Assembly (NCBI RefSeq): GCF_008935075.1
Contig: NZ_CP044545.1
Coordinates: 3,165,587 to 3,229,586, forward strand
From: Pradoshia sp. D12
Lineage (GTDB): Bacteria; Bacillota; Bacilli; Bacillales; Pradoshiaceae
Direction: 5' to 3'
DNA: 64,000 nucleotides
Position numbers and translations under genes: made by a program. Positions 18,227-27,235 of the stretch are shown piece after piece; the stretch's first letter is position 1; every line of letters begins with the position of its first letter. The notes below the pieces were generated by a model. It was not told the origin of the DNA. It did not search any database and saw only the letters and a program-made list of their open reading frames with translations.

Positions 18227-19414
18227 TTAATGTGTTAAACGTACCACATCACGGGCAATCATTACTTCTTCATCAGTTGGGATAATGATAACTTTAACTG
18301 GTGAATATGGATGGTTCACAAATTGCTCTTTTCCACGTACATTGTTTAAAGCTGGATCCCAATATACGCCCATGAATTCTAAACCTTTTAATACACGCGC
18401 ACGGATTTCAGAACTATTTTCACCAATACCAGCTGTGAAGATAATTGCATCTACCCCGTTCATTTTCGCTGCGTAGGATCCAATATATTTGTGAATACCA
18501 TCAGCAAATTTAGAGATAGCCAATTCAGCGCGCTCGTTACCTTCTTCAGCCGCTTGTTCAATATCACGTAAGTCGCTGGAGAAACCGGAAACACCAAGCA
18601 TACCGGATTTTTTATTAAGAATATTGATTACATCATCAGCTGTTTTACCTGTTTTAGCCATTAAGAATGGGATTAAGGCAGGGTCTAAGCTTCCGGATCT
18701 TGTTCCCATTGTTAAACCTTCCAATGGAGTGAATCCCATAGTTGTATCGATAGATTTTCCGCCTTCAATTGCGGTAATACTTGCTCCATTACCTAAGTGG
18801 CAGGAGATTAAACGCAATTGCTCTAGAGGACGTTTTAATAGCTCAGCTGCACGCTCGGATACATATTTATGAGAAGTTCCGTGGAAACCATATTTACGGA
18901 TTCCGTATTCTTTATAATAGTCGTATGGCAAGCTGTACAGATAAGAGCTTTCAGGCATTGTTTGGTGGAATGCTGTATCGAAAACAGCAACCGCTGGTAC
19001 GTTTGGCAATACTTCACGAAAAGCTCTGATACCAGTTGCGTTCGCACGATTGTGAAGCGGCGCTAATTCAGCCAAGTCTTCAATTTGCTCCAATACTTCA
19101 TCCGTAATAACAGCAGAATCCTTAAAGATTTCTCCGCCATGTACGATTCTGTGTCCAATTCCTTCAATTTCTTCAAGGGAATTGATGATTTTATATTCAG
19201 TAAGCTTTTCAAGCAAAAGCTTTACAGCAACGGAATGGTCAGGTATTTCTGTAACCATCGTTTTCTTTTCTCCATTTACTGTAATTGTAAAAATGGAGTC
19301 TTGAAGTCCGATTCTTTCTACAATCCCTTTAGTGATTACAGTTTCCTCAGGCATCTCAAATAATTGAAATTTCAAAGAGGAACTCCCAGCATTAATCGCG
19401 ATTATTTTTGACAT
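18227..19414 (-). CDS. ackA: Acetate kinase
   Basis: AckA converts acetyl phosphate and ADP to acetate and ATP in overflow metabolism. From the ATG at 19414 (AAGGAG site 8 bases upstream) the protein has 395 residues, the exact usual length. It begins [18 protein letters not shown] and carries [19 protein letters not shown] and [11 protein letters not shown] longer in-frame reading to 19492 only adds leader sequence. A perfect-consensus cre lies 120 bases upstream of the start, so activation by CcpA (encoded at 49,397) is expected, as in B. subtilis. Confidence 0.97.
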   Translation of the reverse strand: MSKIIAINAGSSSLKFQLFEMPEETVITKGIVERIGLQDSIFTITVNGEKKTMVTEIPDHSVAVKLLLEKLTEYKIINSLEEIEGIGHRIVHGGEIFKDSAVITDEVLEQIEDLAELAPLHNRANATGIRAFREVLPNVPAVAVFDTAFHQTMPESSYLYSLPYDYYKEYGIRKYGFHGTSHKYVSERAAELLKRPLEQLRLISCHLGNGASITAIEGGKSIDTTMGFTPLEGLTMGTRSGSLDPALIPFLMAKTGKTADDVINILNKKSGMLGVSGFSSDLRDIEQAAEEGNERAELAISKFADGIHKYIGSYAAKMNGVDAIIFTAGIGENSSEIRARVLKGLEFMGVYWDPALNNVRGKEQFVNHPYSPVKVIIIPTDEEVMIARDVVRLTH

Positions 19415-19533
19415 ATATTCTCTGCTCCTTACATTTATGAATAGCATCGATGTTACACGGTAACTGCTTATTTTATATGTTCTCGATTCCAATTAAAACA
19501 TTGAACAAGCGTTCTCGCAAGCCGAAATTACTT

Positions 19534-19547
19534 TGTTACCGTTTTCA
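19534..19547 (-). promoter_or_regulatory. cre site (CcpA operator) upstream of ackA
   Basis: On the minus strand TGAAAACGGTAACA matches every defined position of the Bacillus cre consensus TGWNANCGNTNWCA. It lies 120-133 bases upstream of the ackA start codon, upstream of where the promoter should be, which is the arrangement of CcpA-activated genes such as B. subtilis ackA and pta. Confidence 0.85.
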
Positions 19548-19617
19548 CAATAATATTATTTTATTTAAACAATTCTAACTTGTCAAAAAATTTATATAAC
19601 GGTAATAAAACTTTCTT

Positions 19618-20604
19618 TTACTTTTCTTCTTCTATCCATGCATCAATTTTACTTAACATGGAAGCTGTAGCTGCCCTGTCAGATAGCTTCGGCATATTGA
19701 CGAGCAAAACCTGCTTTGGTGCTTTTATATCTTTCCCTTTTTTCTGCAGGATAAGAATACTTTTAGCCGATTGCTTCGATTGGAATAAACTTTCAGGCAG
19801 CTGAATCATCCCCTGAATATATCCCTCTTCGTTAATAAATTGATGAAGAGCCTTTGCTTCAACTGTGTTGAAAAGATCATTAGGAATCAGGAAAAATAGA
19901 TATGCCCCTTCTTTTGAATACGTGAAGCTTTGTTCAATTAATAAATGATGGGCATATGACATACCATTTTCAGATTTCACTTTAAAATCGGCTGCTCTCT
20001 GATCGTTTGGATAATAGCCTACCGGTAAATCACAAACTACTGCATCTGCAGGGTTAATAAACAACGGCTGCAGGCTATCCTGATGTAAAAATTGGATAGG
20101 ATGGCCGATGAGATTAGCTCCACAATAGGCGAGTCGAATTAAAGTTTCATCGACCTCAACACCTGTAGCATCTAGCTCCTTTTTATCCAGTGAATTTAAA
20201 ATAGAAAACAGAAGGTTACCTGTTCCGACTGCCAAATCAGTAATCGTTAACGTATCTTGATTTTTGGTGAATTTTTCGAGCAGATAAGCAAATAGAAATC
20301 CCAAGGCATCCGGAGTCATTTGATGATTTGCCTGAACATTAGATCTGCTGGATTTTAATACTGCCAATTGCCAACCTTTACGGATATCTTCTTTACTAAA
20401 CTGCTCCAAAGGTTTATCCTGATAGCTGTTTTTCAAACGTTTGACTGCCAGTTCACTCAATTCTTCCTGAAGCACGGCATTATGGAACCAATTTTCTCCT
20501 GTTTCAGCGATGGCTTCCAACTCTGTAATCCCTAGTTCGTCCTGTATTATAGTTGCGGTAGATGTTATCAATTCGTATATAGATTCAACATTTGTTGTGA
20601 TCAT
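19618..20604 (-). CDS. ytxK: N6-adenine-type methyltransferase family protein YtxK
   Basis: A 328-residue class I SAM-dependent methyltransferase related to the HsdM subunit of type I systems. Motif I is DLAVGTGNLL (about residues 122-131). Motif IV reads DLPVGYYP instead of the usual N/D-PP-Y/F, and there is an HQMTP segment as in HsdM. No specificity or restriction subunit is nearby, so it is a solitary protein whose substrate is unknown. The ribosome binding site GGAGG precedes the ATG by 8 bases. The pairing with ackA is conserved in Bacillus. Confidence 0.88.
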   Translation of the reverse strand: MITTNVESIYELITSTATIIQDELGITELEAIAETGENWFHNAVLQEELSELAVKRLKNSYQDKPLEQFSKEDIRKGWQLAVLKSSRSNVQANHQMTPDALGFLFAYLLEKFTKNQDTLTITDLAVGTGNLLFSILNSLDKKELDATGVEVDETLIRLAYCGANLIGHPIQFLHQDSLQPLFINPADAVVCDLPVGYYPNDQRAADFKVKSENGMSYAHHLLIEQSFTYSKEGAYLFFLIPNDLFNTVEAKALHQFINEEGYIQGMIQLPESLFQSKQSAKSILILQKKGKDIKAPKQVLLVNMPKLSDRAATASMLSKIDAWIEEEK

Positions 20605-20707
20605 TTTAAGTTCCTCCAGCTTTTGTGCATTTTACTTTCCCCATTGTAGTATTACGTTTCATAAAGGACAAGTCTAATCATTCAAAAAAAATACGTTCAT
20701 TAAAAAC

Positions 20708-20750
20708 GCCCCTTAAACGTTAGAAAAGCCTGTCTAACTTTAAGGGGCAG
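20708..20750 (-). terminator. Terminator of tpx with IS3-end-like sequence
   Basis: A 16-bp stem with one bulged base (20708-20724 and 20733-20748) is followed on the minus strand by GTTTTTA. On that strand it begins CTGCCCCTTAAAGTTAGACA, nearly the same as the pepQ terminator. Confidence 0.9.
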
Positions 20751-20769
20751 AAAGTTTATATAGAGCTTT

Positions 20770-21270
20770 TTACTTTGCAGCTTTAGCTGCTTCAAGCGCT
20801 GCTTCATATTGCGGATGCGTAGTGCCTTCCGGTACATATTCCACATATGTCACTTTATTATTGCTGTCAACTACAAAAACAGCACGTGCCAATAAACGTA
20901 ATTCTTTCATTAGTACTCCGTAAGCCTCTCCAAAAGAAGCGTCTCGGTGATCAGAAACCGTTATGACGTTTTCTAAACCTGCTGCTGCACACCAGCGTTT
21001 TTGAGCAAAAGGAAGATCCATACTTACTGTCATTACAACAACATCCCCTGCTTTTGCTGCCTCTTCATTGAATTTTCTTGTTTGAGTATCACAAACGCCT
21101 GTATCCAAAGAAGGTACGACACTAATAATTCTTACTTTTCCATCTGTATCTTTCAATGTTACTGGGGATAAATCATTAGCCAACACTGTAAAATCAGGTG
21201 CAGTGTCACCTACTTTTACTTCCTTACCAATCAATGTAACCGGATTACCTTTAAATGTTACTGTTGCCAC
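20770..21270 (-). CDS. tpx: Thiol peroxidase Tpx
   Basis: A 166-residue atypical 2-Cys peroxiredoxin that reduces hydroperoxides with thioredoxin. The peroxidatic cysteine lies in [13 protein letters not shown] (about residue 60) and the resolving cysteine in KRWCAAAG (about residue 94), the usual spacing for Tpx. The GGAGG ribosome binding site is well placed. It has its own sigma-A promoter and terminator. Confidence 0.97.
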   Translation of the reverse strand: MATVTFKGNPVTLIGKEVKVGDTAPDFTVLANDLSPVTLKDTDGKVRIISVVPSLDTGVCDTQTRKFNEEAAKAGDVVVMTVSMDLPFAQKRWCAAAGLENVITVSDHRDASFGEAYGVLMKELRLLARAVFVVDSNNKVTYVEYVPEGTTHPQYEAALEAAKAAK

Positions 21271-21312
21271 ACCAATTCCTCCTTATATTCCGATATATTC
21301 TCTACATTCTTA

Positions 21313-21341
21313 AGTATAGAGATATTCAAACTCTTTGTAAA
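21313..21341 (-). promoter_or_regulatory. Sigma-A promoter of tpx
   Basis: On the minus strand TTTACA, a 17-base spacer and TATACT lie 43 bases upstream of the tpx start. Both hexamers match consensus at 5 of 6 positions. Confidence 0.8.
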
Positions 21342-21344
21342 AAA

Positions 21345-21373
21345 ATAACCACATTCGCATGGAATGTGGTTAT
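21345..21373 (-). terminator. Terminator of ytfJ
   Basis: A perfect 12-bp stem (21345-21356 and 21362-21373) followed on the minus strand by seven T ends the ytfI-ytfJ unit. Confidence 0.88.
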
Positions 21374-21392
21374 GATAAAACTTTACTAACAA

Positions 21393-21866
21393 TCACATAA
21401 AGCTATTCCCTGATTCATTGGAAGAGGAATCTGAAGCATCCTGAGAATTAGAGTTATTTTTTTTATTGTTTTTCCCTACCTTCGAAATCATTGATTCTAC
21501 CTTATCCATAGCAATCGGAGCTGAATCAAGAATTTTTTCGATTAGATGTGTACTCTCATTAAGATGAAGCATTTTTACACCATGAGCATTAACAATTAGA
21601 AACGCAATCGGTGTGATTGAAACACCACCTGCAGCTCCTCCACCGAATGGATGACGCTTCTCCTCGCCAGTACCCTGGCTTCCTCCTCGGCTAATTTGAT
21701 AGTCACTGCCTCCAGCTGCATAGCCAAATCCAACCTTTGACACAGTCATTATCACACTGCCATCAGGAGTTTCTACGGGATCACCAATAATCGTATTAAC
21801 ATCAATCATACTTTTTAAGTTTTCCATTGCTGAATTCATAAGACCTTCAATTGGATGATTGGACAT
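21393..21866 (-). CDS. ytfJ: Sporulation protein YtfJ (GerW family)
   Basis: A 157-residue YtfJ/GerW-type protein with a glycine-rich core (GFGYAAGGSDY, then GGGAAGGVSITPIAFL) and a low-complexity polar tail (KKNNSNSQDASDSSSNES). In B. subtilis it is made in the forespore and affects germination; its mechanism is unknown. The ribosome binding site is AGGAGG. It lies 45 bases after ytfI and is probably co-transcribed. Confidence 0.9.
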   Translation of the reverse strand: MSNHPIEGLMNSAMENLKSMIDVNTIIGDPVETPDGSVIMTVSKVGFGYAAGGSDYQISRGGSQGTGEEKRHPFGGGAAGGVSITPIAFLIVNAHGVKMLHLNESTHLIEKILDSAPIAMDKVESMISKVGKNNKKNNSNSQDASDSSSNESGNSFM

Positions 21867-21911
21867 TTTATAACCTCCTGCATAGTTTTGCTTATTTCAA
21901 ATTTTCATTTC

Positions 21912-22550
21912 CTATTCCCTTAGCATTAAACGCGCTAGCTTCCATCCTGCAACTATAGTTTTTGCCATTCGGACACGGGCTATGCATTCGATTTTCGTTT
22001 CAAATGGTTTCTTGACTGAGAAATATGGGATAATATCGATTTTAGGAGGTATCATTAATGAAAAATACTGACTGATGATACCAATAGCTCCGCCAGTTAA
22101 CCCCCATAATGCTCCGGTTGCCACTGCTGTTGTTGATGCTTCACCTGTACCGTAATGAATTTCCATTTGCAAATCTGTCATTTGTATTTTAGAGGTGAAT
22201 TTTTTTACAGTTTCTTGATAACTCCTAAATTGTGAAAGCATTTCCTTCAGATTCTGAAAGGCAGCTTGAACACCATCCATAGATAAAGATTCATCAGCAG
22301 AGGATTCACTTTGGTTTGATTGATTTTGTTGTCGATAAGTACTTTCTCGATAAGAAGAAGGCTGATATTTTTCGTCAGACAGCTGTACTACTTTAGAATA
22401 GTGGATAAGGCCTCTCCATAATTGAATCTTTATAATTGCCTTATTCTTTTCCTGAGTGTGATGATATTCAATATGTATCGTTACTTTCGAAAGCAAAAAG
22501 ACGGATATAAGGATTAGCACAACTATACAAATCAGTAATAAAAGCTTCAT
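21912..22550 (-). CDS. ytfI: DUF2953 protein YtfI
   Basis: A 212-residue protein with an N-terminal membrane helix (residues 2-22), a variable polar middle (about 70-95) and a conserved C-terminal DUF2953 region that includes GTGEASTTAVATGALWGLTG. The function is unknown. In B. subtilis it forms a forespore-expressed pair with ytfJ, as the arrangement here suggests. The ribosome binding site GGGAGG is clear. Confidence 0.88.
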   Translation of the reverse strand: MKLLLLICIVVLILISVFLLSKVTIHIEYHHTQEKNKAIIKIQLWRGLIHYSKVVQLSDEKYQPSSYRESTYRQQNQSNQSESSADESLSMDGVQAAFQNLKEMLSQFRSYQETVKKFTSKIQMTDLQMEIHYGTGEASTTAVATGALWGLTGGAIGIISQYFSLMIPPKIDIIPYFSVKKPFETKIECIARVRMAKTIVAGWKLARLMLRE

Positions 22551-22646
22551 CGTTTATATCCTCCCGAGTACGTCATCAAACAAACAGTATGGTCAATCAT
22601 AACTGAATCTAAACTTCTCATTGACTTTTTTAACGTCGAGATAGCA

Positions 22647-22677
22647 AAAAGACCCCTTCTAACAGAAGGAGTCCTTT
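22647..22677 (-). terminator. Terminator of sppA-yteJ
   Basis: A 14-bp stem with one mismatch (22647-22660 and 22664-22677) and a 3-base loop, followed by TTTTT on the minus strand. Confidence 0.85.
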
Positions 22678-22688
22678 ATAACCTGTAT

Positions 22689-23174
22689 TTATTTACCGCG
22701 CTCTTCCAACACAACAACTGTATCACTGAACATATCATGAAAGCCCTGTTTCTTTGGATTAAATGCAATAACGATATAACCGAGCATAAGTACAGCGGAG
22801 ATATATCGGCCAATCCATTCTCTAAAAATTACTGTTTTCCAATCCAAAGGCGTTCCATCCAATGATACCACTCTAAGACCCATAATCATTTTTCCTAGAG
22901 ATTGGGCTAAAAATTTGGAAGTAAGAATGAAATACCCGAAAAATACTATCGAATCAACTATGGTATAAGCTGAGAAGATACCCGTATTATCCATAGAAAT
23001 ATCAAACAGTCTGAATATCGGATTGATAAATAATCGACTTATGCTGCCAATTACTATAAGATCGATGAGATAAGCCCAGAATCTCATCCAAAATCCTGCA
23101 CGCAGATGGTTTGGAATAGAGTCAGGAGGCTGTATCTGTTCGTCTAAAGTCAGTTCTTCTTGATAATCTTCCAT
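22689..23174 (-). CDS. yteJ: RDD-family membrane protein YteJ
   Basis: A 161-residue RDD-domain protein. The Arg-Asp-Asp type motif appears as GFWMRFWAYLIDLIVIG (about residues 27-43), followed by hydrophobic segments at about 62-85 and 125-140. YteJ is encoded directly after SppA, here 12 bases downstream, so it is an operon partner. In B. subtilis it has been described as acting with SppA in lantibiotic resistance and as a negative modulator of SppA. The ribosome binding site is GGAGGG. Confidence 0.92.
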   Translation of the reverse strand: MEDYQEELTLDEQIQPPDSIPNHLRAGFWMRFWAYLIDLIVIGSISRLFINPIFRLFDISMDNTGIFSAYTIVDSIVFFGYFILTSKFLAQSLGKMIMGLRVVSLDGTPLDWKTVIFREWIGRYISAVLMLGYIVIAFNPKKQGFHDMFSDTVVVLEERGK

Positions 23175-23186
23175 TTTCCACCCTCC

Positions 23187-24188
23187 TTAATTCGCAGAAT
23201 ATAGATACATCATCCGTGGCGATTGATTTTCAGTCATTAGGCTTTTGATCGTGCTTACCTCATCATTCACGCCTGCCCATTGCTGCATTTTCATCGAAAA
23301 TAATGAGCTTAGGCTATCTGATCCAACTAAACGAACCACTTGTGCACCTTTTAGATTTTCACTTTTTTTCATATCGGCAATTACATCCTCTAAATAACCA
23401 AGCTCATCAATTAAATTAATCTCCTTTGCTTGACGGCCATCGTAGATACGCCCATCAGCAATTTTTCTTACTTCATCCTCAGGCATACTGCGCCCTTCCG
23501 CAATGACCTTCACGAATTGATCATAGGAGCTGGTAACCATCGATTGAAGAATTTCCTTTTCATCCTCTGTCACTTCTCTAAATGGATTCATAAGATCCTT
23601 AAATTTACCGCTTTTAATAGTGACCATGTCGATTCCATACTTTTCAGCTAACCCTTTAAAGTTATAGCTTTGCATAATGACTCCGAGTGACCCTGTCATT
23701 GTTTCCGGACTGGCAAATATCTTGTCGGCCGGTGTTGAAATATAATAACCTCCAGATGCAGCCTGTGAACCCATTGATACATATATTGGTTTCTTTGTTT
23801 CCTTTTTAATTTGCATTAACTTATTATGTATTTCCGCACTTTCCACGACACCTCCACCTGGGCTGTTGACGCGTAAAATAATTCCTTTGACCGTATCATT
23901 GTCCTTAATGGCATTCAATCTTTCCATAAAGGATCGGTGATTATAGGCTTCAGCCGTAAAATAACTTTCTTCCTCACCTGTGTCCTGAATGACTCCTTCT
24001 ACATCCATGACAACAATTTGACTGTTCACATCCCCTTCTTCAATGATATCCTCCTCAAATAATGTATCCTCAAACAAATTTGTCATAGCAGACTCTTCAC
24101 TTGAAAATGTTGAGATAGCATTCATAAGAACGGATACAAAAAATATCACCGCTGCTATTCCAAGTGCCAACCATCTTTTTTTACTCAT
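23187..24188 (-). CDS. sppA: Signal peptide peptidase SppA (36K type)
   Basis: A 333-residue membrane-anchored serine protease of the S49 family that degrades cleaved signal peptides. An N-terminal helix (residues 6-26) is followed by the ClpP-like fold with RVNSPGGGVVES, the catalytic serine in SMGSQAASGGYYIS (about residue 147) and the catalytic lysine in IKSGKFKDL (about residue 199), a Ser/Lys dyad. The length is that of the short Bacillus form. A GGGGG site precedes the ATG. It is divergent from nadK2. Confidence 0.95.
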   Translation of the reverse strand: MSKKRWLALGIAAVIFFVSVLMNAISTFSSEESAMTNLFEDTLFEEDIIEEGDVNSQIVVMDVEGVIQDTGEEESYFTAEAYNHRSFMERLNAIKDNDTVKGIILRVNSPGGGVVESAEIHNKLMQIKKETKKPIYVSMGSQAASGGYYISTPADKIFASPETMTGSLGVIMQSYNFKGLAEKYGIDMVTIKSGKFKDLMNPFREVTEDEKEILQSMVTSSYDQFVKVIAEGRSMPEDEVRKIADGRIYDGRQAKEINLIDELGYLEDVIADMKKSENLKGAQVVRLVGSDSLSSLFSMKMQQWAGVNDEVSTIKSLMTENQSPRMMYLYSAN

Positions 24189-24319
24189 ACAAATTGTCCC
24201 CCAATCATGCTTTAAGTAGTTTTAATGTTCTTATTATTCATGATAGAATTATTATAGCACCTTATTTTGGTAAACCTATAATCAGGAGTACCAATACTAA
24301 CCTACAAGGAGGGAACAAA

Positions 24320-25120
24320 ATGGGGGAACGCAGAAATATCTTTTTTTATTACAAGCAAGGTCAAGAAATGGTGGATCAGGTCAATAAATTAAAGGATAAT
24401 GCAAGCAACTACGGATTCGAACTTGTAGATGAACATAAAGATGCTAATATTATCGTTAGTGTAGGAGATGACGGAACATTTCTTCAGGCAGTACGTAAGA
24501 CAGGCTTCAGAGAGGATTGCCTGTATGCAGGCATTTCATTAAACAAGCAATTAAATATGTATTGTGATTTCTACATAAATGATACGGAAAATATGGTGGA
24601 AGCAGTCACAAAGCCCGTCATTGAAGTAAGAAAATATCCTACAATTGAAGTAACGGTTGATAACCAAATAAGTTTTGATTGCTTAAATGAATGCACATTC
24701 CGTTCTGCTTTAATTAAAACAATGGCTATCGATGTTCACATTGATGACATATTATTTGAAACATTCCGTGGGGATGGGATGATAATTTCTACACCTACTG
24801 GAAGTACTGCCTACAACAAATCGGTCAACGGTGCAGTTGTAGACCCTTTGCTTGACTGTATGCAGGTGAGCGAAATAGCATCGATGAATAATAATCATTA
24901 TCGTACGCTTGGTGCTTCATTTATTTTGGCTCCAGATCGTACTCTTTCTCTTCAAGTATTAGATAATGAAAACGATTACCCGATTATCGGGATGGATAAT
25001 GAAGCGATGAGTATTCATCTTACCGAACGATTGGATATTAAACTGAGCGGAAGATATATCAAGACGGTAAAGTTACGTAATAATTCTTTTTGGGAAAAAG
25101 TCCACAGGACATTCCTTTAA
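24320..25120 (+). CDS. nadK2: NAD kinase 2
   Basis: This 266-residue enzyme phosphorylates NAD to NADP. From the ATG at 24320 (AAGGAGGG site) it begins MGERRNIFFYYKQ; an earlier in-frame start at 24164 would overlap sppA and has no ribosome binding site. The NAD-binding motif reads VGDDGTF instead of the general GGDGT; I recall the same variant in B. cereus-group PpnK2, so I do not treat it as damage. The downstream STPTGSTAYNKS motif is intact. A strong terminator follows. Confidence 0.93.
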   Translation: MGERRNIFFYYKQGQEMVDQVNKLKDNASNYGFELVDEHKDANIIVSVGDDGTFLQAVRKTGFREDCLYAGISLNKQLNMYCDFYINDTENMVEAVTKPVIEVRKYPTIEVTVDNQISFDCLNECTFRSALIKTMAIDVHIDDILFETFRGDGMIISTPTGSTAYNKSVNGAVVDPLLDCMQVSEIASMNNNHYRTLGASFILAPDRTLSLQVLDNENDYPIIGMDNEAMSIHLTERLDIKLSGRYIKTVKLRNNSFWEKVHRTFL

Positions 25121-25139
25121 ATTTTCATACGAAGGAAAC

Positions 25140-25176
25140 AAAAAAGATGATTCCGCTGGTCGGAATCATCTTTTTT
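25140..25176. terminator. Bidirectional terminator between nadK2 and mbcS
   Basis: A perfect 16-bp stem (25140-25155 and 25161-25176) with a 5-base loop, bordered by A and T runs, lies between convergent genes. Confidence 0.92.
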
Positions 25177-25195
25177 TGACGAAAGAGGATTTTGT

Positions 25196-26779
25196 TTACG
25201 CCTTATATACTTCTTTCTCCTTATTTCTTAATTCGACACGCATTATTTTGCCGCTGATTGTTTTCGGCAAATCTTCCACAAAAGTAATTTTTCTTGGATA
25301 TTTATATGGGGCTGTAAGCTCTTTAACATGGTTCTGCAAGGTTTGCACCAATTGAGGATCATTGACATCAACGCTATCTTGTAAGACTACGAACGCTTTT
25401 ACGATTTGCCCTCTTACCTCATCCGGACTCCCTACTACAGCGCACTCCTTCACATATGGATGTTTAACAAGTGCATCCTCCACTTCAAATGGCCCAATGG
25501 TATAACCCGAACTGATAATAATATCGTCACCGCGTCCTTCAAACCAAAAATACCCGTCCTCATCTTTTTTAGCTTTATCTCCTGTAATATAAAAATCGCC
25601 TCTAAACTGCATTGCTGTCCGTTCCGGATCCTTATAGTAATTTTTAAACAACGCGGGAGTTTTAATGTGGACAGCTATATCGCCTACTTCGCCAGGTTGG
25701 CAAATCTGCCCCTCCTCATTAATAATTTCTACGTTATTTCCAGGGGTTGGTTTCCCCATGGAACCCGGCTTCACATCCATCCCCTTCATGATACCGACCA
25801 GAAGGGTATTTTCTGTTTGCCCGTATCCATCACGAACGGTGACCCCGAAATAGTTTTGAAACGTATCGATCACTTCTCTATTAAGCGGCTCACCTGCTGA
25901 AACGGCACTATGTAGGCTTCCCAGGCTATATTGATCGAGGCTGTCTACCTTCGCCATCAATCGATATTCCGTAGGGGTACAGCATAAAACAGTAATTGAA
26001 TGCTGATCAATTAATTTTAAATATTTCTCTGCTTCAAACTTTCCGTGATATACAAACCCAGTAGCTCCCGATCCAAGAACAGATAAAAAGGGACTCCAAA
26101 TCCACTTTTGCCATCCAGGTCCGGCTGTAGCCCATACAACATCATCTTCACCTATTGATAACCAGTTTGAGGCAGCTGTTCTGAGATGTGCATAGGCCCA
26201 GCTATGAGTGTGGACAACTCCCTTTGGTTGCCCTGTTGTACCTGAAGTATAGGATAAAAAGGCCATATCATCTCCCATGGTTTTCACCATTTGTAACTCT
26301 TCTGAAGCGTCTTTCATTCGTTCATCCAGTTGAATCCACCCATCTTCATTTCCATTTATAACAAATGATTTCAGTGAATCCTCCGATATAATTTCTGTAA
26401 ATAAAGAGGTATGAGGCTTATGAACAATTACCGCTTTTGCTTCTGCATGCTTGCTTCGATAAACAAGATCTTTTTCTCGAAGCATTTCAGAACATGGTAT
26501 GACCACTGTACCTATTTTTAAAGCAGCTAAGTAAATCACATACGCTTCAATAAAGCGAGGAATCATGACGAGAATTTTATCCCCCTCCCTCAACCCTTCC
26601 TCTAACAAAATATTGCCAACTCTATTCACCCTTTTAATCAATTCTCCATACGTAATTTTTTGTGTTTCCCCGTATTCATTTTCCCAAATCAAAGCGATTT
26701 TGGTTTCGTTCTTACTGTTATTTTCTACCTCGCTGACTAGATTATATTGTTCTGGTGCGATCAGGTTCTGTTGATTCAT
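25196..26779 (-). CDS. mbcS: Medium/branched-chain acyl-CoA synthetase
   Basis: A 527-residue AMP-forming acyl-CoA synthetase. The P-loop-like SYTSGTTGQPKGV lies at about residues 175-187, with DGYGQTENT, YITGDKAKKDEDGYFWFEGRGDD and the C-terminal PKTISGKIMR carrying the adenylation lysine. Order between nadK2 and the SASP gene matches B. subtilis ytcI, renamed mbcS for activity on methyl-branched short-chain acids such as isobutyrate. The ribosome binding site GGGAGGAG is strong. Substrate choice is inferred from synteny. Confidence 0.88.
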   Translation of the reverse strand: MNQQNLIAPEQYNLVSEVENNSKNETKIALIWENEYGETQKITYGELIKRVNRVGNILLEEGLREGDKILVMIPRFIEAYVIYLAALKIGTVVIPCSEMLREKDLVYRSKHAEAKAVIVHKPHTSLFTEIISEDSLKSFVINGNEDGWIQLDERMKDASEELQMVKTMGDDMAFLSYTSGTTGQPKGVVHTHSWAYAHLRTAASNWLSIGEDDVVWATAGPGWQKWIWSPFLSVLGSGATGFVYHGKFEAEKYLKLIDQHSITVLCCTPTEYRLMAKVDSLDQYSLGSLHSAVSAGEPLNREVIDTFQNYFGVTVRDGYGQTENTLLVGIMKGMDVKPGSMGKPTPGNNVEIINEEGQICQPGEVGDIAVHIKTPALFKNYYKDPERTAMQFRGDFYITGDKAKKDEDGYFWFEGRGDDIIISSGYTIGPFEVEDALVKHPYVKECAVVGSPDEVRGQIVKAFVVLQDSVDVNDPQLVQTLQNHVKELTAPYKYPRKITFVEDLPKTISGKIMRVELRNKEKEVYKA

Positions 26780-26901
26780 ATCCTTCTCCTCCCTTAAAAC
26801 AAATAATGTTAATCAAACTCTATTATACATTGTTTTACAAATAATGGATTAAGAGAGTGGAAAAAGATTGGCTCTTACAATGGCTTTCAACATACAAAAA
26901 A

Positions 26902-26930
26902 AAGAAAGCGGACTAAAAATCCGCTTTCTT
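26902..26930 (-). terminator. Terminator of the SASP gene
   Basis: A perfect 11-bp stem (26902-26912 and 26920-26930) followed by a long T run on the minus strand. Confidence 0.9.
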
Positions 26931-26947
26931 GTAGCCATGTTATTTAA

Positions 26948-27148
26948 TTATCTGGAGAATCCTCCACCCAATTGTTGTTCAGCCATTTGAACAAGACGCT
27001 TAGTAATCTCTCCTCCAACAGAACCGTTAGCACGAGAAGTTGTTTCTGCTCCAAGTTGTACACCGAACTCAGAAGCGATTTCATATTTCATTTGGTCAAG
27101 AGCTTGTTCAACTCCTGGTACCAAAAGATTGTTTGAGTTATTTGACAT
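26948..27148 (-). CDS. sspA: Alpha/beta-type small acid-soluble spore protein
   Basis: A 66-residue SASP that coats and protects DNA in the dormant spore. It shows the germination protease site in [10 protein letters not shown] and the conserved [14 protein letters not shown]-terminal block. From the ATG at 27148 the AAGGAGGTG site lies at ideal spacing; the longer in-frame reading adds a spurious leader. A good sigma-G promoter lies just upstream. Position before thiI matches B. subtilis sspA. Confidence 0.95.
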   Translation of the reverse strand: MSNNSNNLLVPGVEQALDQMKYEIASEFGVQLGAETTSRANGSVGGEITKRLVQMAEQQLGGGFSR

Positions 27149-27172
27149 GTGTTTTTCACCTCCTTGTGATAA

Positions 27173-27202
27173 TAGAGTGTGTAAAAACACATATCTTCAT
27201 TC
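27173..27202 (-). promoter_or_regulatory. Sigma-G promoter of the SASP gene
   Basis: On the minus strand GAATG, an 18-base spacer and CACTCTA fit the forespore sigma-G pattern (GAATA/G, 17-18, CATNNTA). It lies 25 bases upstream of the start codon of a spore-specific gene, which makes the call coherent. Confidence 0.75.
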
Positions 27203-27235
27203 CGGATTTAAAATGGTAATTGTTCACAAATAAAT

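Noticed and set aside
24440-24490. GDDG in place of GGDG in NAD kinase 2
   Set aside because: I first took this for a damaged NAD-binding motif, but the same variant occurs in B. cereus-group PpnK2 as I remember it, and the rest of the protein is intact.
25406-25900. 164-codon frame opposite mbcS
   Set aside because: Fully antisense to a conserved acyl-CoA synthetase, without ribosome binding site or family features.
27149-27190. Longer start for the SASP gene
   Set aside because: The extra 14 codons contain the ribosome binding site of the real start and lie within the sigma-G promoter leader.
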